A stretch of 64,000 nt of DNA from JAPOPJ01 sp964538885 (GCA_964538885.1 CAZIHR010000018.1:1-64000); one strand, 5' to 3'; shown: positions 44,307 through 53,340, counted from the stretch's first letter. The notes: generated from the letters alone by a model not told the origin. Translations and numbers: made by a program.

Positions 44307-44809
44307 TCAGTCCACCCAACAGTCCTGCTTAGATCCGCCATTGTGGTATAATTTGCGGATGCTCTGGTAATCTTTGCCTTTTCAAATTGAATCTTCTTAA
44401 ATGCGTGTAATTCCTTAGGGGAGCCAATGTATGTTCTGAGTCTCTTGTGGGCTGCCATGCCTGATGGCTTTTTTCTTGGCAGCATACCGCGGATCATCCT
44501 CTTCATGATTGTATCTGGTCTTCTGGGATGAAAGGGTCCGTGTTTTGGATTTAGAATACTTGCAATCTCCAAAAAATCTCTATATTCTTTGATTATTGCT
44601 GAGCGTGTTCCACTGATCATAATTTTCTCACAGTTGACAATTGAGACTCTGTTATCCTGTAGTAGCAATTTTGCAACGTGTGTAGCAAGTCTTCCTGCAA
44701 TATGATTTGTGGCATCAACTACTATGGGACTGTTGACTTTCATCGGGGGTATGTCTTCTGATTGTTTGGTATGTTCTATGACATCATTTGTATCTTGACT
44801 GTAGGTCAT
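44303..44809 (-). CDS. rpl13: 50S ribosomal protein uL13
   Basis: A 168 aa product from ATG 44809 (frame open to 44866). The conserved region starts at VDATNHIAGRLATHVAKLLL, followed by MIRGMLPRKKPSG and RLRTYIGSP. I chose 44809, 13 bases after the eL18 stop; ATG 44743, directly before the conserved part, is an equally good candidate. Confidence 0.92.
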   Translation of the reverse strand: MTYSQDTNDVIEHTKQSEDIPPMKVNSPIVVDATNHIAGRLATHVAKLLLQDNRVSIVNCEKIMISGTRSAIIKEYRDFLEIASILNPKHGPFHPRRPDTIMKRMIRGMLPRKKPSGMAAHKRLRTYIGSPKELHAFKKIQFEKAKITRASANYTTMADLSRTVGWTE

Positions 44810-44822
44810 GGTGACACTTTGA

Positions 44823-45170
44823 TTATCCAAGTAGTATGACCTCCTTTCCTGTGGGATTTCGCTCAATCATCTCAGAATGATCTATAACTGTGCCTCCCCT
44901 TTCAAGTATCTTTGATGCGGCAGTGTTTGAGATTGAAAATGAGTAAAGTGTAATTTTGTGTGACATGTTACCTGTGCCCAAAACCTTACCTGGAAAAACT
45001 ACTGTGTCGTTATCCTTTGTTAGTTTGTCGATCTTGTACAAGTTGATGTTACGTCTTGCAATGGATGGTTTTTGTGCATATTCTGCAAGCTTTGACCATA
45101 TTGGGGCTTTGTTTGTAATTGATGCTTTTTTGAGATCCTTTACAATGCGTAAAACTATCTGGTTGGCCAT
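44823..45170 (-). CDS. rpl18e: 50S ribosomal protein eL18
   Basis: A 115 aa archaeal eL18. The core contains NKAPIWSKLAEYAQKPSIARRNINLYKI, VVFPGKVLGTG and a terminal ERNPTGKEVILLG. It starts at ATG 45170 and is followed by uL13, in the conserved archaeal ribosomal cluster downstream of rpoD. Confidence 0.94.
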   Translation of the reverse strand: MANQIVLRIVKDLKKASITNKAPIWSKLAEYAQKPSIARRNINLYKIDKLTKDNDTVVFPGKVLGTGNMSHKITLYSFSISNTAASKILERGGTVIDHSEMIERNPTGKEVILLG

Positions 45171-45204
45171 GTGATTATTGCGATTTAAAACCCAAATATA
45201 ATGT

Positions 45205-45843
45205 CTATGCTTGAATGGCCTCTATGGTGTCTTTGAATTCTGCAATTCTGTCACTGAGCTCGGCAATTCCTGCTTGAATGATCTGTTCTGGATCAAGTGC
45301 CCCTGTAGATTCCACTGTGAGTATCCGTTCGTCATCGTTGTCTGTCTCTGTCAGGGTTGCTATATTCGACGAGTTCCATTTGGCATGTTCAGTGCCCCTT
45401 CCAAGTCTTGCATAGCATTCTGCCTTAACTCTTTGACCTGGTGCCATCTGTACAATCGGAATTCTGTCTGAAACGGGTTTTACTGTGTCGTCTTCTGATG
45501 TTAGATCGCTTGACATGACGGTCTTTACAACGTCAGACTCTCCTGAATCCAAGACTAGCATTATTTTACAGTTGGAGCAACCTGCCTTGCTTTGGCATTG
45601 GCATTTTACCTGCTCATTGTATTCACCTGGCATTGTTTTTAGGGGAATCAATCCAAGTCTATGTGCTAGTCCTTCATCGGGAAATATTGATGTGTTTTCA
45701 ATAATATCTACGGTGTCAATTGCAAAGATGGGAATGCCGTTGAGGCATACGCGCCTGAGAGCATTTGCATATTGTAGTGGAATGTCTTTGATCTTTACAG
45801 AGATCTTTTTGTTGTCTTTATTGATAACTTCTAGAGAAGGCAA
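45205..45843 (-). CDS. rpoD: RNA polymerase subunit D, short form with Rpb3-like zinc loop
   Basis: A 212 aa RNA polymerase assembly subunit. The dimerization core includes YANALRRVCLNGIP and LAHRLGLIPL. The CQCQSKAGCSNC segment (Cys81, 83, 89 and 92) matches the Cys-x-Cys...Cys-x2-Cys zinc loop of Rpb3. The ferredoxin-like iron-sulfur domain of Sulfolobus RpoD is absent, as the protein is only 212 residues long. TTG start at 45843. It is the first gene of the minus-strand ribosomal cluster. Confidence 0.95.
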   Translation of the reverse strand: MPSLEVINKDNKKISVKIKDIPLQYANALRRVCLNGIPIFAIDTVDIIENTSIFPDEGLAHRLGLIPLKTMPGEYNEQVKCQCQSKAGCSNCKIMLVLDSGESDVVKTVMSSDLTSEDDTVKPVSDRIPIVQMAPGQRVKAECYARLGRGTEHAKWNSSNIATLTETDNDDERILTVESTGALDPEQIIQAGIAELSDRIAEFKDTIEAIQA

Positions 45844-45920
45844 ATTATGAACAAATTTTTTCTAGTCCCAATAAAAATCTTGATGATGACTCTGAAAGTA
45901 CAGATATGTGTTTTTTTAGG

Positions 45921-45928
45921 TATAAATA
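45921..45928 (+). promoter_or_regulatory. Putative TATA box of the SBDS-exosome operon
   Basis: TATAAATA is centred 30 bases before the SBDS ATG at 45954, following a T-run. It suggests transcription start a few bases before the ATG. Confidence 0.55.
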
Positions 45929-45953
45929 ACAAATAATATCAATTATTCCATCT

Positions 45954-46640
45954 ATGGCCGAAGTTACAGTGGTGAGATACTCATTTGAGGGTGAAAAATT
46001 TGAAATTTTGGTAAAGCCTGACCCTGCACTTGATTATAAGCTTGGAAAGATAAAGGATCTGTACCGGGTGATGGTCTCTGATGAGATTTACACCGATTCT
46101 GGCAAGGGCACCAAGCCCCCACTAGAAAAGCTCATCAAGGCATTCAAGACGGATGATCCAGCAGAAATTGCTAGGCAGATCCTCAAAAAAGGTGATCTAA
46201 ATCTGACTACTGACCAAAGACGGAAGATGACTGATGAAAAGAGAAGGCAGATTGTGGAGCTCATTGTACGTACGTATGTGGATCCTAAAACACACCTACC
46301 ACATCCTCCTATTAGGATAGAGCAGGCAATGAAGGATGCACGAGTTTCGATCGAACCACAAAAGGGTGCAGATGAACAAGTACAGGGAATCGTGGACAAT
46401 CTACGTTCTATAATCCCGCTCAAGTCTGAGAACATTCAACTTGAGATCACTGTACCTGCACAGCATGTGTCTCGATCTTATTCTGTACTAAAGTCAGTAG
46501 GAACACTTGCAAAGGAGGAGTGGCAGAACAACGGCTCTCTAAAAGCAATACTTGAAATACCGGCTGCGGCAAGGCCAAACGTGATAGATAGATTGGGTTC
46601 TGTTACAAAAGGCTCGGCTACTGTGGATGTGGTAGAATAA
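45954..46640 (+). CDS. Ribosome maturation protein SBDS/Sdo1
   Basis: A 228 aa protein with the three-domain SBDS organisation: an N-terminal FYSH domain (VVRYSFEGEKFEILVKPD), a central helical region (KMTDEKRRQIVELIVRTYVDP) and a ferredoxin-like C-terminal domain. SBDS releases the anti-association factor aIF6 from the large subunit with an EF-2-like GTPase. Its stop shares bases with the Rrp4 start. Confidence 0.95.
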   Translation: MAEVTVVRYSFEGEKFEILVKPDPALDYKLGKIKDLYRVMVSDEIYTDSGKGTKPPLEKLIKAFKTDDPAEIARQILKKGDLNLTTDQRRKMTDEKRRQIVELIVRTYVDPKTHLPHPPIRIEQAMKDARVSIEPQKGADEQVQGIVDNLRSIIPLKSENIQLEITVPAQHVSRSYSVLKSVGTLAKEEWQNNGSLKAILEIPAAARPNVIDRLGSVTKGSATVDVVE

Positions 46641-47320
46641 TGGATGCAAGACGTAAATATGTAATTCCGGGTGATATCATAACCACAGGACCATTCAGGC
46701 CAGAACAAAATGTCATTCTTAATGGAAACAAGATGGTCTCCACTACTACTGGCATATCTGAAATTTACAATGATTCTGTCAAGGTAATATCTCTGACAGG
46801 GAAATATATTCCAAAGATCAACGATCTTGTAATTGGCAAGGTCATATCTCACAATTCACTTTCTTGGGAATTAGATATCAATTCTTGCTATGTGGGATTT
46901 CTGCCCGCACAAGATGTGTTTGGTAGGAACTTTGCGACACATGCAGATGATTTAACTTCAAAGCTCAAATCTGGAGATCTGGTGGCTGCACGTATTGCCA
47001 ACTTTGACAGAACCCGTGACCCACTTGTTACTGTATCTGACAGGGATCTTGGTAAAATTGATTCGGGCGATTTAGTGAAAATATCTCCAAGCAAGATCCC
47101 ACGACTGATTGGAAAGCGAGGTACAATGATTCAGGCAATTGAGATGGCCACTGGTGCTGTAATCACCATTGGACAAAACGGATGGGTTGTGGTGGCATGT
47201 GAGTCTTCAGAGGGACTCGTAAAAGCAAAAAAGGCTATTCATCTCATCAACGAGAATGCACATGTTACAAATTTGACTGATAGAGTAAAAGATATGTTGG
47301 GATCACGAGGTGAATTATAA
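46640..47320 (+). CDS. rrp4: Exosome RNA-binding subunit Rrp4
   Basis: A 226 aa exosome cap protein with an S1 domain (PKINDLVIGKVISHNSLSWELDIN, about 54-120) and a KH-type domain (RLIGKRGTMIQAIEMATGA, about 155-173). It positions RNA over the Rrp41/Rrp42 ring. Its ATG overlaps the SBDS stop (TAATG), and rrp41 follows immediately. Confidence 0.95.
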   Translation: MDARRKYVIPGDIITTGPFRPEQNVILNGNKMVSTTTGISEIYNDSVKVISLTGKYIPKINDLVIGKVISHNSLSWELDINSCYVGFLPAQDVFGRNFATHADDLTSKLKSGDLVAARIANFDRTRDPLVTVSDRDLGKIDSGDLVKISPSKIPRLIGKRGTMIQAIEMATGAVITIGQNGWVVVACESSEGLVKAKKAIHLINENAHVTNLTDRVKDMLGSRGEL

Positions 47321-48061
47321 ATGGGCGGACGCGAATCTGAGATGGTTTTATTAGATGAGAACGGGATCCGTTGCGACGGTCGAAGAGTTGATGAGACCCG
47401 AAGAATCATGATAAAGGCAGGTGGGCTGAAAAATGCCGATGGCTCTGCATATATTGAGTTTGGTGACAACAAGATAATTGCGGGTGTATTTGGACCACGA
47501 GATGTGCATCCAAAGCACATGTCTGATACGGATACCGGAATACTGCGTGTCAGATATCATATGGAGCCATTCTCCGTTACAGAACGAAAGAACCCTGCAC
47601 CGTCAAGAAGGGAGATTGAGATATCTAAAGTGATCAAAGAAGCTCTGGAACCTGCAGTAATGCTTGAAAAATTCCCACGCACTGCTGTAGATGTCTTCAT
47701 AGAGATTATACAGGCTGATGGTGGTACTAGATGTGCTGCACTATCTGCTGCTTCAGTGGCACTTGCAGATGCAGGGATACCTATGAGAGATATGGTAGCA
47801 GCATGCGCGGCGGGTAAAGTGGCAGATACAATCGTACTTGATGTTAACAATGAGGAGGATCAGGCCGGCCAAGCAGATATGCCTATAGGTTACATGCCGA
47901 GTTTGGAGAAGATTACATTGTTACAGCTTGATGGGGTACTGTCTCCTGATGAATATAAAAAATGTATTCAGACCGGAATTCATGGATGTAAGATCGTCTA
48001 TGATCTTCAAAAGAAAGCACTAAGTGACAAGTATTTCCGAGCTGGGAGTGATGAAGATTGA
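47321..48061 (+). CDS. rrp41: Exosome catalytic subunit Rrp41
   Basis: A 246 aa RNase PH-fold protein, the phosphorolytic catalytic subunit. It has RCDGRRVDETRRI at the N terminus, YIEFGDNKIIAGVFGPRDVHPKH, an ADGGTRCAALSAASVALADAG block (about 130-150) and the active-site DQAGQADM (about 183). Together with Rrp42 and Rrp4 it forms the archaeal exosome for RNA degradation and 3' tailing. Confidence 0.96.
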   Translation: MGGRESEMVLLDENGIRCDGRRVDETRRIMIKAGGLKNADGSAYIEFGDNKIIAGVFGPRDVHPKHMSDTDTGILRVRYHMEPFSVTERKNPAPSRREIEISKVIKEALEPAVMLEKFPRTAVDVFIEIIQADGGTRCAALSAASVALADAGIPMRDMVAACAAGKVADTIVLDVNNEEDQAGQADMPIGYMPSLEKITLLQLDGVLSPDEYKKCIQTGIHGCKIVYDLQKKALSDKYFRAGSDED

Positions 48062-48861
48062 CTTCTATTTTGGATGATCTCAAAAGGTCACAGATATACG
48101 AGCTACTTGAGCAGGGAAAGCGCATAGATGGTAGAGCACTAGACGAGCAACGAAATATTGTCATTGACACCAATATTGTCCCTAAAGCTAACGGCTCAGC
48201 AAAGGTTCGACTGGGAGATAGTGAAGTCATTTGTGGCGTAAAGATTCAGCCTGATAGACCGTTTCCAGACACGGGTGATAGAGGTATATTCATCTGCACT
48301 GCTGAATTATTGCCGTTGTCACACCCGAGCGTGGAGACAGGTCCCCCAGGACCTGATGTTATCGAGTTGGCCCGCGTGGTAGATAGAGGAATTCGAGAAA
48401 GTCACATGATAGATCTGAGTCAGCTGGTAATTGAGAAGGACAAGTCGGTGGTGGGTATATTTGCAGATAATGTCGTGGTGGATTACGGCGGCAACCTGTT
48501 TGACGCGTGCTCATATGCAGCTACAGCTGCACTATTGACATCAAAGTCACCTAAATGGGTGATGCAAGATGATGTGCCAACTCTTGTGGAGGGAGAATAT
48601 GATATTCCTGTAACTACGGTTCCAGTGTCTGTAACTATGGCCAAGATTGGGAATCACATATTAGTTGATCCAGATGCAGAAGAATGGTCGTGTATGGATG
48701 CACGTATTACGATAACGACTGATTCTGATAGGAACATCTGCGCGTTACAGAAGGGCGGTTCAGGTGGCTTTACGTTTGATGAGGTTGCAAAGTGTGGTGA
48801 CATTTCTGTTCGCGTGGGTGCCAAAATACGAGAGATTCTCAAACAGGCTGGAGGCTTGTAA
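48058..48861 (+). CDS. rrp42: Exosome subunit Rrp42
   Basis: A 267 aa RNase PH-fold subunit without full catalytic residues, pairing with Rrp41. Typical features are IDGRALDEQRNI, VRLGDSEVICGVKIQPDRPFPD and DYGGNLFDACSYAATAALL. A TTG start at 48058 overlaps the Rrp41 stop by four bases, an operon-type coupling. Confidence 0.95.
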   Translation: MTSILDDLKRSQIYELLEQGKRIDGRALDEQRNIVIDTNIVPKANGSAKVRLGDSEVICGVKIQPDRPFPDTGDRGIFICTAELLPLSHPSVETGPPGPDVIELARVVDRGIRESHMIDLSQLVIEKDKSVVGIFADNVVVDYGGNLFDACSYAATAALLTSKSPKWVMQDDVPTLVEGEYDIPVTTVPVSVTMAKIGNHILVDPDAEEWSCMDARITITTDSDRNICALQKGGSGGFTFDEVAKCGDISVRVGAKIREILKQAGGL

Positions 48862-48862
48862 T

Positions 48863-49075
48863 ATGGCCAAGAAGAAAAAGTCACTCAAAGGTTTGGGTGC
48901 CAGATATGGAATCAAATTAAGAAAACAGTACACAAAGATCCATCTGTTGCTCAAGCAGAAGAGAACGTGTCCAGAGTGTGGCTCTGGGAGGTTTGGCCGC
49001 GATGCTGTGGGGATATGGTCCTGCAAAAAGTGTGGCTTTAAGATCGCCGGGACTGCATACGATGTCAAAATTTAA
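48863..49075 (+). CDS. rpl37ae: 50S ribosomal protein eL43 (L37Ae)
   Basis: A 70 aa zinc-ribbon ribosomal protein from ATG 48863. It has LGARYGIKLRKQ, then CPECGSGRFGRDAVGIWSCKKCG. The long upstream open frame is an overlap with rrp42 and not part of the protein. The following pcc1 start overlaps its end by 14 bases. Confidence 0.95.
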   Translation: MAKKKKSLKGLGARYGIKLRKQYTKIHLLLKQKRTCPECGSGRFGRDAVGIWSCKKCGFKIAGTAYDVKI

Positions 49076-49307
49076 TGCCACAATAATGGTGGATGCTGGA
49101 GACAGCACCAAAGCAATCTTTGACTCGATAAATACTGATAACGAGTTTTATCCAGAAAACCCCACTAGAACCAGAATGAGCCTAGGCAGAACCATCAAAA
49201 TTTTGGTAGAGTCTGATAGCCTACCACACCTACGTGCCAATCTCAACTCGACACTACGACTTGTTCATGCAAGTTATGACTCGATCGAGTCGACAAAAAA
49301 GAGTTGA
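49062..49307 (+). CDS. pcc1: KEOPS complex subunit Pcc1
   Basis: An 81 aa protein from ATG 49062, overlapping the eL43 end. The pattern SLGRTIKILVESDSLPHLRANLNSTLRLVHASYD matches Pcc1, the small dimerizing subunit of the t6A37 tRNA-modifying KEOPS complex. Archaeal operons often place it after eL43 and before prefoldin beta, as here. No separate rpoP gene lies between. Confidence 0.85.
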   Translation: MSKFNATIMVDAGDSTKAIFDSINTDNEFYPENPTRTRMSLGRTIKILVESDSLPHLRANLNSTLRLVHASYDSIESTKKS

Positions 49308-49416
49308 CAAGTAGATTCCTCCTAAATGACTCGCTTTTGTACATATGATCCATATATACCGAGTCCGTTTTTGTGCATTTGGGAAGAATTATAATGCAAC
49401 GTGTTGAATTTAATAC

Positions 49417-49824
49417 ATGTCATCAAATCAGATTCCTCCATGGCTTCAGGAACAAATGTTGAAGCTACAACAATCTCAACAAAATCTCCAGTCTATAATG
49501 ACACAAAAGCAGCAGCTGGAGATGGATCAGGCAGAGACAGAGAAGGCACTTGACGAGCTGAAAAAAGCAGATGACTCTGATTTAGTATACAAATTTGTGG
49601 GTTCAGTCCTGTTAAGATCTACAAAGCAGGAACTGACAGCAGAACTAGAAGAGAGAAAGGACATGTCCAAGACACGTTCTATAGTATTAGCAAAACAGGA
49701 GACGAAGGTAAAAGAGACACTCAAAGAGCAAGAGACCAAGATCAATGAAATGATGAGGGGGAAGCAACCAAGCGAGACATCTACACCTGGAGACATGTCA
49801 GCCGATGACAACCCTAGAAGATAG
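49417..49824 (+). CDS. pfdB: Prefoldin subunit beta
   Basis: A 135 aa coiled-coil chaperone subunit. The N-terminal helix begins IPPWLQEQMLKLQQSQQNLQSI, then the central beta-hairpin with VYKFVGSVLLRSTKQEL and a long C-terminal coil. It forms a hexamer with the alpha subunit to deliver nascent proteins to the thermosome. The end is acidic and disordered (PGDMSADDN). Confidence 0.92.
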   Translation: MSSNQIPPWLQEQMLKLQQSQQNLQSIMTQKQQLEMDQAETEKALDELKKADDSDLVYKFVGSVLLRSTKQELTAELEERKDMSKTRSIVLAKQETKVKETLKEQETKINEMMRGKQPSETSTPGDMSADDNPRR

Positions 49825-49873
49825 CACATATCTTTCCACACAAAATATTAACAAAGGTTTCTAGATCTAGTTA

Positions 49874-50566
49874 TTGACACTGGCAAAACTTAGGATTGTC
49901 ATAGATGAAAGAGAAAGGAAGAGTGGTATTCCGGATCTGCTCAAGGCAGTAGGGATGAACACAGAAGTAAAGACGTTGGAGGTGGGTGACTATATTGTGG
50001 CGCCAGAGACTGTGGTGGAGAGAAAGAGTATACGTGATTTAATGTCATCTGTATTTGATGGGAGGTTGTTTGATCAATGTACTAGGCTCAAGGAACATTT
50101 TCAATCTCCTGTGTTGCTCATGGAGGGGAACGTGGATGAGATTGAGGATATTACAGACAATCCGTTGATCTTTTATGGTGCCATATCGGCAGTAGTGCTT
50201 GACTTTGGAATTCCGGTGATACCTACACCTAGTGCCACACATACAGCTAAGCTGCTTGTCTCTATGTGTTCCCGGAAAGGGAATAAAAGTGGGCCTTTTC
50301 TAAAGAAGATAAAAAAATCAACTGACTTGCATAAGCAACAGCTCACATTACTGTGTAGCTTGCCGGGAATAGGAGACAAACTTGCATCGAGAATGCTTGA
50401 AAGATTTGGCACCCCTATTGACACGTTCAATGCTGCAACAGCAGAGCTTGCCAAGGTGGAAGGACTTGGAACTGCTAGAGCTAAGCGGATAAGAAAAATG
50501 CTCAAGTCAAAGGGTACACATTCGCCGAAATCTGGTCAGCAGACGTTACATGTTCCTATCTCTTGA
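49874..50566 (+). CDS. xpf: XPF/ERCC4-type nuclease, short archaeal form
   Basis: A 230 aa structure-specific nuclease. The ERCC4 active site has DERERKSGI, GDYIVAPETVVERKS (about 38-52). A C-terminal (HhH)2 domain includes LPGIGDKLASRMLERFG and VEGLGTARAKRIRKML. It lacks the Hef helicase domain, as in crenarchaeal XPF. The last residues, GQQTLHVPIS, resemble a PCNA-interacting Q-x-x-L motif. A TTG start follows prefoldin beta by 49 bases. It is convergent with nob1, overlapping by 11 bases. Confidence 0.93.
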   Translation: MTLAKLRIVIDERERKSGIPDLLKAVGMNTEVKTLEVGDYIVAPETVVERKSIRDLMSSVFDGRLFDQCTRLKEHFQSPVLLMEGNVDEIEDITDNPLIFYGAISAVVLDFGIPVIPTPSATHTAKLLVSMCSRKGNKSGPFLKKIKKSTDLHKQQLTLLCSLPGIGDKLASRMLERFGTPIDTFNAATAELAKVEGLGTARAKRIRKMLKSKGTHSPKSGQQTLHVPIS

Positions 50567-51035
50567 ACAGCTTTCTCTTGAGACGTGTCCCACATCTGTC
50601 ACATTTCTCTCCGGTCTTTTGGGAGATTTTACATGCTGGGCAATAGTGAATCCATTTGCCTGCATCACGTATGCCTGTGGTCATCACAGGTAATGCACAC
50701 ATGTTCAGTTTATCTGCTACATTGGATACTGCAAAATCGTCGGTGATGATCTCCCCCCCAATTTCCAATCCTAGTGCGATAATAGAGATGTCTTGTATTG
50801 ACATCTGTCTGAAATCTCCACTCTCTCTTGCTGCTCTTACTGCAGCTCTCGTGGATTCAGCTTTAGGTTCCACTATCTTGAGCCTTCCTATCTCGCAGAG
50901 CATATCTAGGATGCCTTGATTTTTTTTGATATGTCGGATTTCTTCGTATACTCCGGGTGTAGTATAGTATTCTGCTAGTGACTTGAAGGGCACACCTGCA
51001 TAAAACGCACTTGCATCAAGTATCTTAGAACCCAA
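50556..51035 (-). CDS. nob1: rRNA endonuclease Nob1 (PIN domain and zinc ribbon)
   Basis: A 159 aa protein. The PIN domain opens with KILDASAFYAG and has acidic residues at SIQDISIIALGLEIGGEIITDDFAV (about 79-103); a C-terminal zinc ribbon has CPACKISQKTGEKCDRCG (about 131-148). Nob1 cuts the 3' end of small-subunit rRNA. Its gene overlaps nadK by 11 bases on the same strand. Confidence 0.93.
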   Translation of the reverse strand: MGSKILDASAFYAGVPFKSLAEYYTTPGVYEEIRHIKKNQGILDMLCEIGRLKIVEPKAESTRAAVRAARESGDFRQMSIQDISIIALGLEIGGEIITDDFAVSNVADKLNMCALPVMTTGIRDAGKWIHYCPACKISQKTGEKCDRCGTRLKRKLFKR

Positions 51036-51840
51036 GCTTACTCATCTGCCTCAGACCGCGTTTTTTGAGTCGGACAAAGACGGCGGGCTTTTTGAATTTT
51101 TTGATGGTGATTGTCTCCTCATATCCGGCCGACTTTATGACTTGTGCATCCATAACTATATTACAGTCATGTGATGAGATGATCTCGATCTTTTCGTCTG
51201 GTACCACTATTGATTCTAGTCTGTAGACGGGTGCTACTGGAGTTATTATCAGTACATCCAAACTTTCGTGTAGGATCGGACCGCCAAGCGAAAATGAGTG
51301 TCCGGTGGAACCACTTGGCGTTGCTATGATGACTCCGTCCATTTTTTGTTTGACTGTGTCATTTTGAAATCTTATCTCGATCTCTGATGTCTTTGTCATG
51401 TTTGTCCTGCTGATGTAAATCTCATTCAATGCTGGTGGGAAATCTTTGCCATTGCATGACGCGATCACTCTTGTTCTCTTGTCTAGAAAGAATTTTCCTT
51501 TCAGGATTTGGTCTATTGCATTATCTATTTGGTCGATTGTTATCTCCGATAGGATTCCTCTATTGCCGCCCACATTGATTGTGAGTATTGGCGTGTTGTT
51601 CTCTAGATGCCTGAAGACGCGTAGTGTGGTGCCATCGCCACCCAGCGTAACTGCAAGATCAAGCTTTTGTCTTTTCAGATCTTCTAGTGATTCGATCCCT
51701 ATTGCTCCTTCCACCTTGACAGGGGATATTGTAAATACGTTGGATTTTATATTAAGAAATTTTTTTGTAACTAGTCTGGCGGCATCCTCTGACTCTTTTG
51801 AGCCTACCTTGCTTACAACTGCCACATTTCTGAGCTTCAC
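51025..51840 (-). CDS. nadK: NAD kinase
   Basis: A 271 aa enzyme that phosphorylates NAD to NADP. The GGDGT motif is at about 67-71, an NVGGNRGILSEI block follows at about 89, and ATPSGSTGHSFSLGGPI (about 172) is the second signature. Both are characteristic of NadK. It starts at 51840 and is followed by nob1 on the same strand. Confidence 0.95.
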   Translation of the reverse strand: MKLRNVAVVSKVGSKESEDAARLVTKKFLNIKSNVFTISPVKVEGAIGIESLEDLKRQKLDLAVTLGGDGTTLRVFRHLENNTPILTINVGGNRGILSEITIDQIDNAIDQILKGKFFLDKRTRVIASCNGKDFPPALNEIYISRTNMTKTSEIEIRFQNDTVKQKMDGVIIATPSGSTGHSFSLGGPILHESLDVLIITPVAPVYRLESIVVPDEKIEIISSHDCNIVMDAQVIKSAGYEETITIKKFKKPAVFVRLKKRGLRQMSKLGF

Positions 51841-52519
51841 TCTGTTTTCTCTGAATCGTTTTCCTTAAAAATTATATCTAAGTGGGGGTTCAAAAAAGTG
51901 ACAATGGCCTCATCAGATAACCATTTTGTCGTATAACATACAAAAATATGATGATTCTATTGCCGTCCAATGCTGGGTCTTAATTTGTCAAATTCATCTG
52001 AAATAATACATACCAAAATATTGAACATTAAGTTATGGGTTAGAGTTGTATCATTTGATTTTAGACGAATTACATATCCTAATGATTCTATATGATAATT
52101 GTCTGGTGATGTTGCGCCATTTGTGGTATTGGTTAGCTAGGACAATCAAACGTATAGTATTTGGTGCAGTCTGAATTGACGAGAGAAAATGGCATATTAT
52201 CTTCTCTATTGAAGATGTCCCAGTTGGAATTCAGCATAAATTCAAGAGTTGCTCTGGCAATCTACATGTCTTGCTTGCGGGCAGTCAATCTGAATAATTT
52301 GGGCATGTCTTATTATACTAATCATGTGTGCTTGGCAGAATTTGAAATAGAATTTTGCTGTTGATCTCAATGTTTTGCTGTCTGAGTGTGTATTTGTGAT
52401 TTGACAAGTTGTATAGTTGTCAGTTATTGCTATTCTCTATATTGATTTTTATATTGTGAATTCATTAGGATTAGCTAAATTTCGTGGGCATTATATTGTA
52501 GAACGTAACAAGACGCATT
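51841..52519. other. Long intergenic region before sufC
   Basis: About 680 bases, A/T-rich, the longest gene-free stretch apart from the mobile region. A plus-strand frame at 52161-52364 (67 codons) has Leu/Ser/Asn-rich residues and no recognisable motif, so I do not call it. No tRNA, hairpin or repeat stands out. The sufC promoter must lie in its right half. Confidence 0.5.
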
Positions 52520-53290
52520 ATGGCAGTACTGGAGATCAGAGACTTGCATGTTGCGCGGGATGGTAAAGAAATTCTCAAGGGTGTAAACATGAAAACTGGA
52601 CCGGGTCAGGTGCATGCCATAATGGGTCCAAACGGTTCTGGAAAGAGTACCTTAGCATACACGTTGCTTGCACATCCAAAATACGAGGTCACTGGTGGTG
52701 ATATTTTGTTGGATGGTCAAAGCATACTTGATCTTACTGCAGACGAACGTGCAAAGAGAGGGCTGTTTTTGGGGTTCCAGTACCCGACTGAGGTTGCAGG
52801 TGTTGGCTTTTCACACTTTTTGAGAACCGCGTACAACTCTCTTAGTAAGGCACTTCAAGGGGAAGATAGGGAGGTCTTTATCACTGTGAGAGAATTTCAA
52901 AAATATCTCAAGGAGAATCTTAACAAGGTTGGACTGAAAGAGGAGTTTCTCTCTAGGTATCTCAATGAAGGCTTTTCTGGGGGAGAAAAAAAGCGTGCCG
53001 AAGTACTACAGATGGCAGTACTCAAGCCCACAATCTCCATTCTTGACGAGCCTGACTCTGGTCTGGATATTGACTCTGTACAGGCTGTGGCAAAGTCCAT
53101 CAGCCAAGTGTCTGGAAATGACTCTACTGTTATAGTAATTACTCACTATGCGCGAATACTCAAATTCCTAGATAGGTTGGACTTTGTTCATGTATTTGCA
53201 CAGGGCCAGATACTAAAGACTGGTGATGCGTCCCTTGCAGACAAGCTTGAAAATGAGGGATACGATTGGGTTCTAGAACAAGCAGCCTGA
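52520..53290 (+). CDS. sufC: Fe-S cluster assembly ATPase SufC
   Basis: A 256 aa ABC ATPase. Walker A is GPNGSGKST (36-44), the SufC-type signature FSGGEKKRAEVLQM is at about 153, and Walker B ISILDEPDSGLD follows. GFQYPTEVAGV (about 87) is the Q-loop of SufC. It powers the SufBCD scaffold. SufB and SufD are not next to it: a gap of 307 bases and a heme-related gene follow, so this copy is isolated here. Confidence 0.93.
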   Translation: MAVLEIRDLHVARDGKEILKGVNMKTGPGQVHAIMGPNGSGKSTLAYTLLAHPKYEVTGGDILLDGQSILDLTADERAKRGLFLGFQYPTEVAGVGFSHFLRTAYNSLSKALQGEDREVFITVREFQKYLKENLNKVGLKEEFLSRYLNEGFSGGEKKRAEVLQMAVLKPTISILDEPDSGLDIDSVQAVAKSISQVSGNDSTVIVITHYARILKFLDRLDFVHVFAQGQILKTGDASLADKLENEGYDWVLEQAA

Positions 53291-53323
53291 CGATAGTTTT
53301 ACACTTGTATATCTAGTACAACA

Positions 53324-53340
53324 TATGCGGTTACCGCATA
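53324..53340. promoter_or_regulatory. 17-base palindrome TATGCGGT-T-ACCGCATA
   Basis: Eight-base perfect arms around one central T, 34 bases after the sufC stop. There is no T-run after it, so a protein-binding operator is as likely as a 3'-end hairpin. No transcription factor can be named. Confidence 0.45.

Noticed and set aside
48764..48862. N-terminal extension of eL43
   Set aside because: The extension overlaps the rrp42 coding sequence in another frame and does not resemble eL43; ATG 48863 fits the family length.
52161..52364. Plus-strand 67-codon frame in the long region before sufC
   Set aside because: No motif, no clear promoter or start context, and residue composition typical of random A/T-rich DNA.
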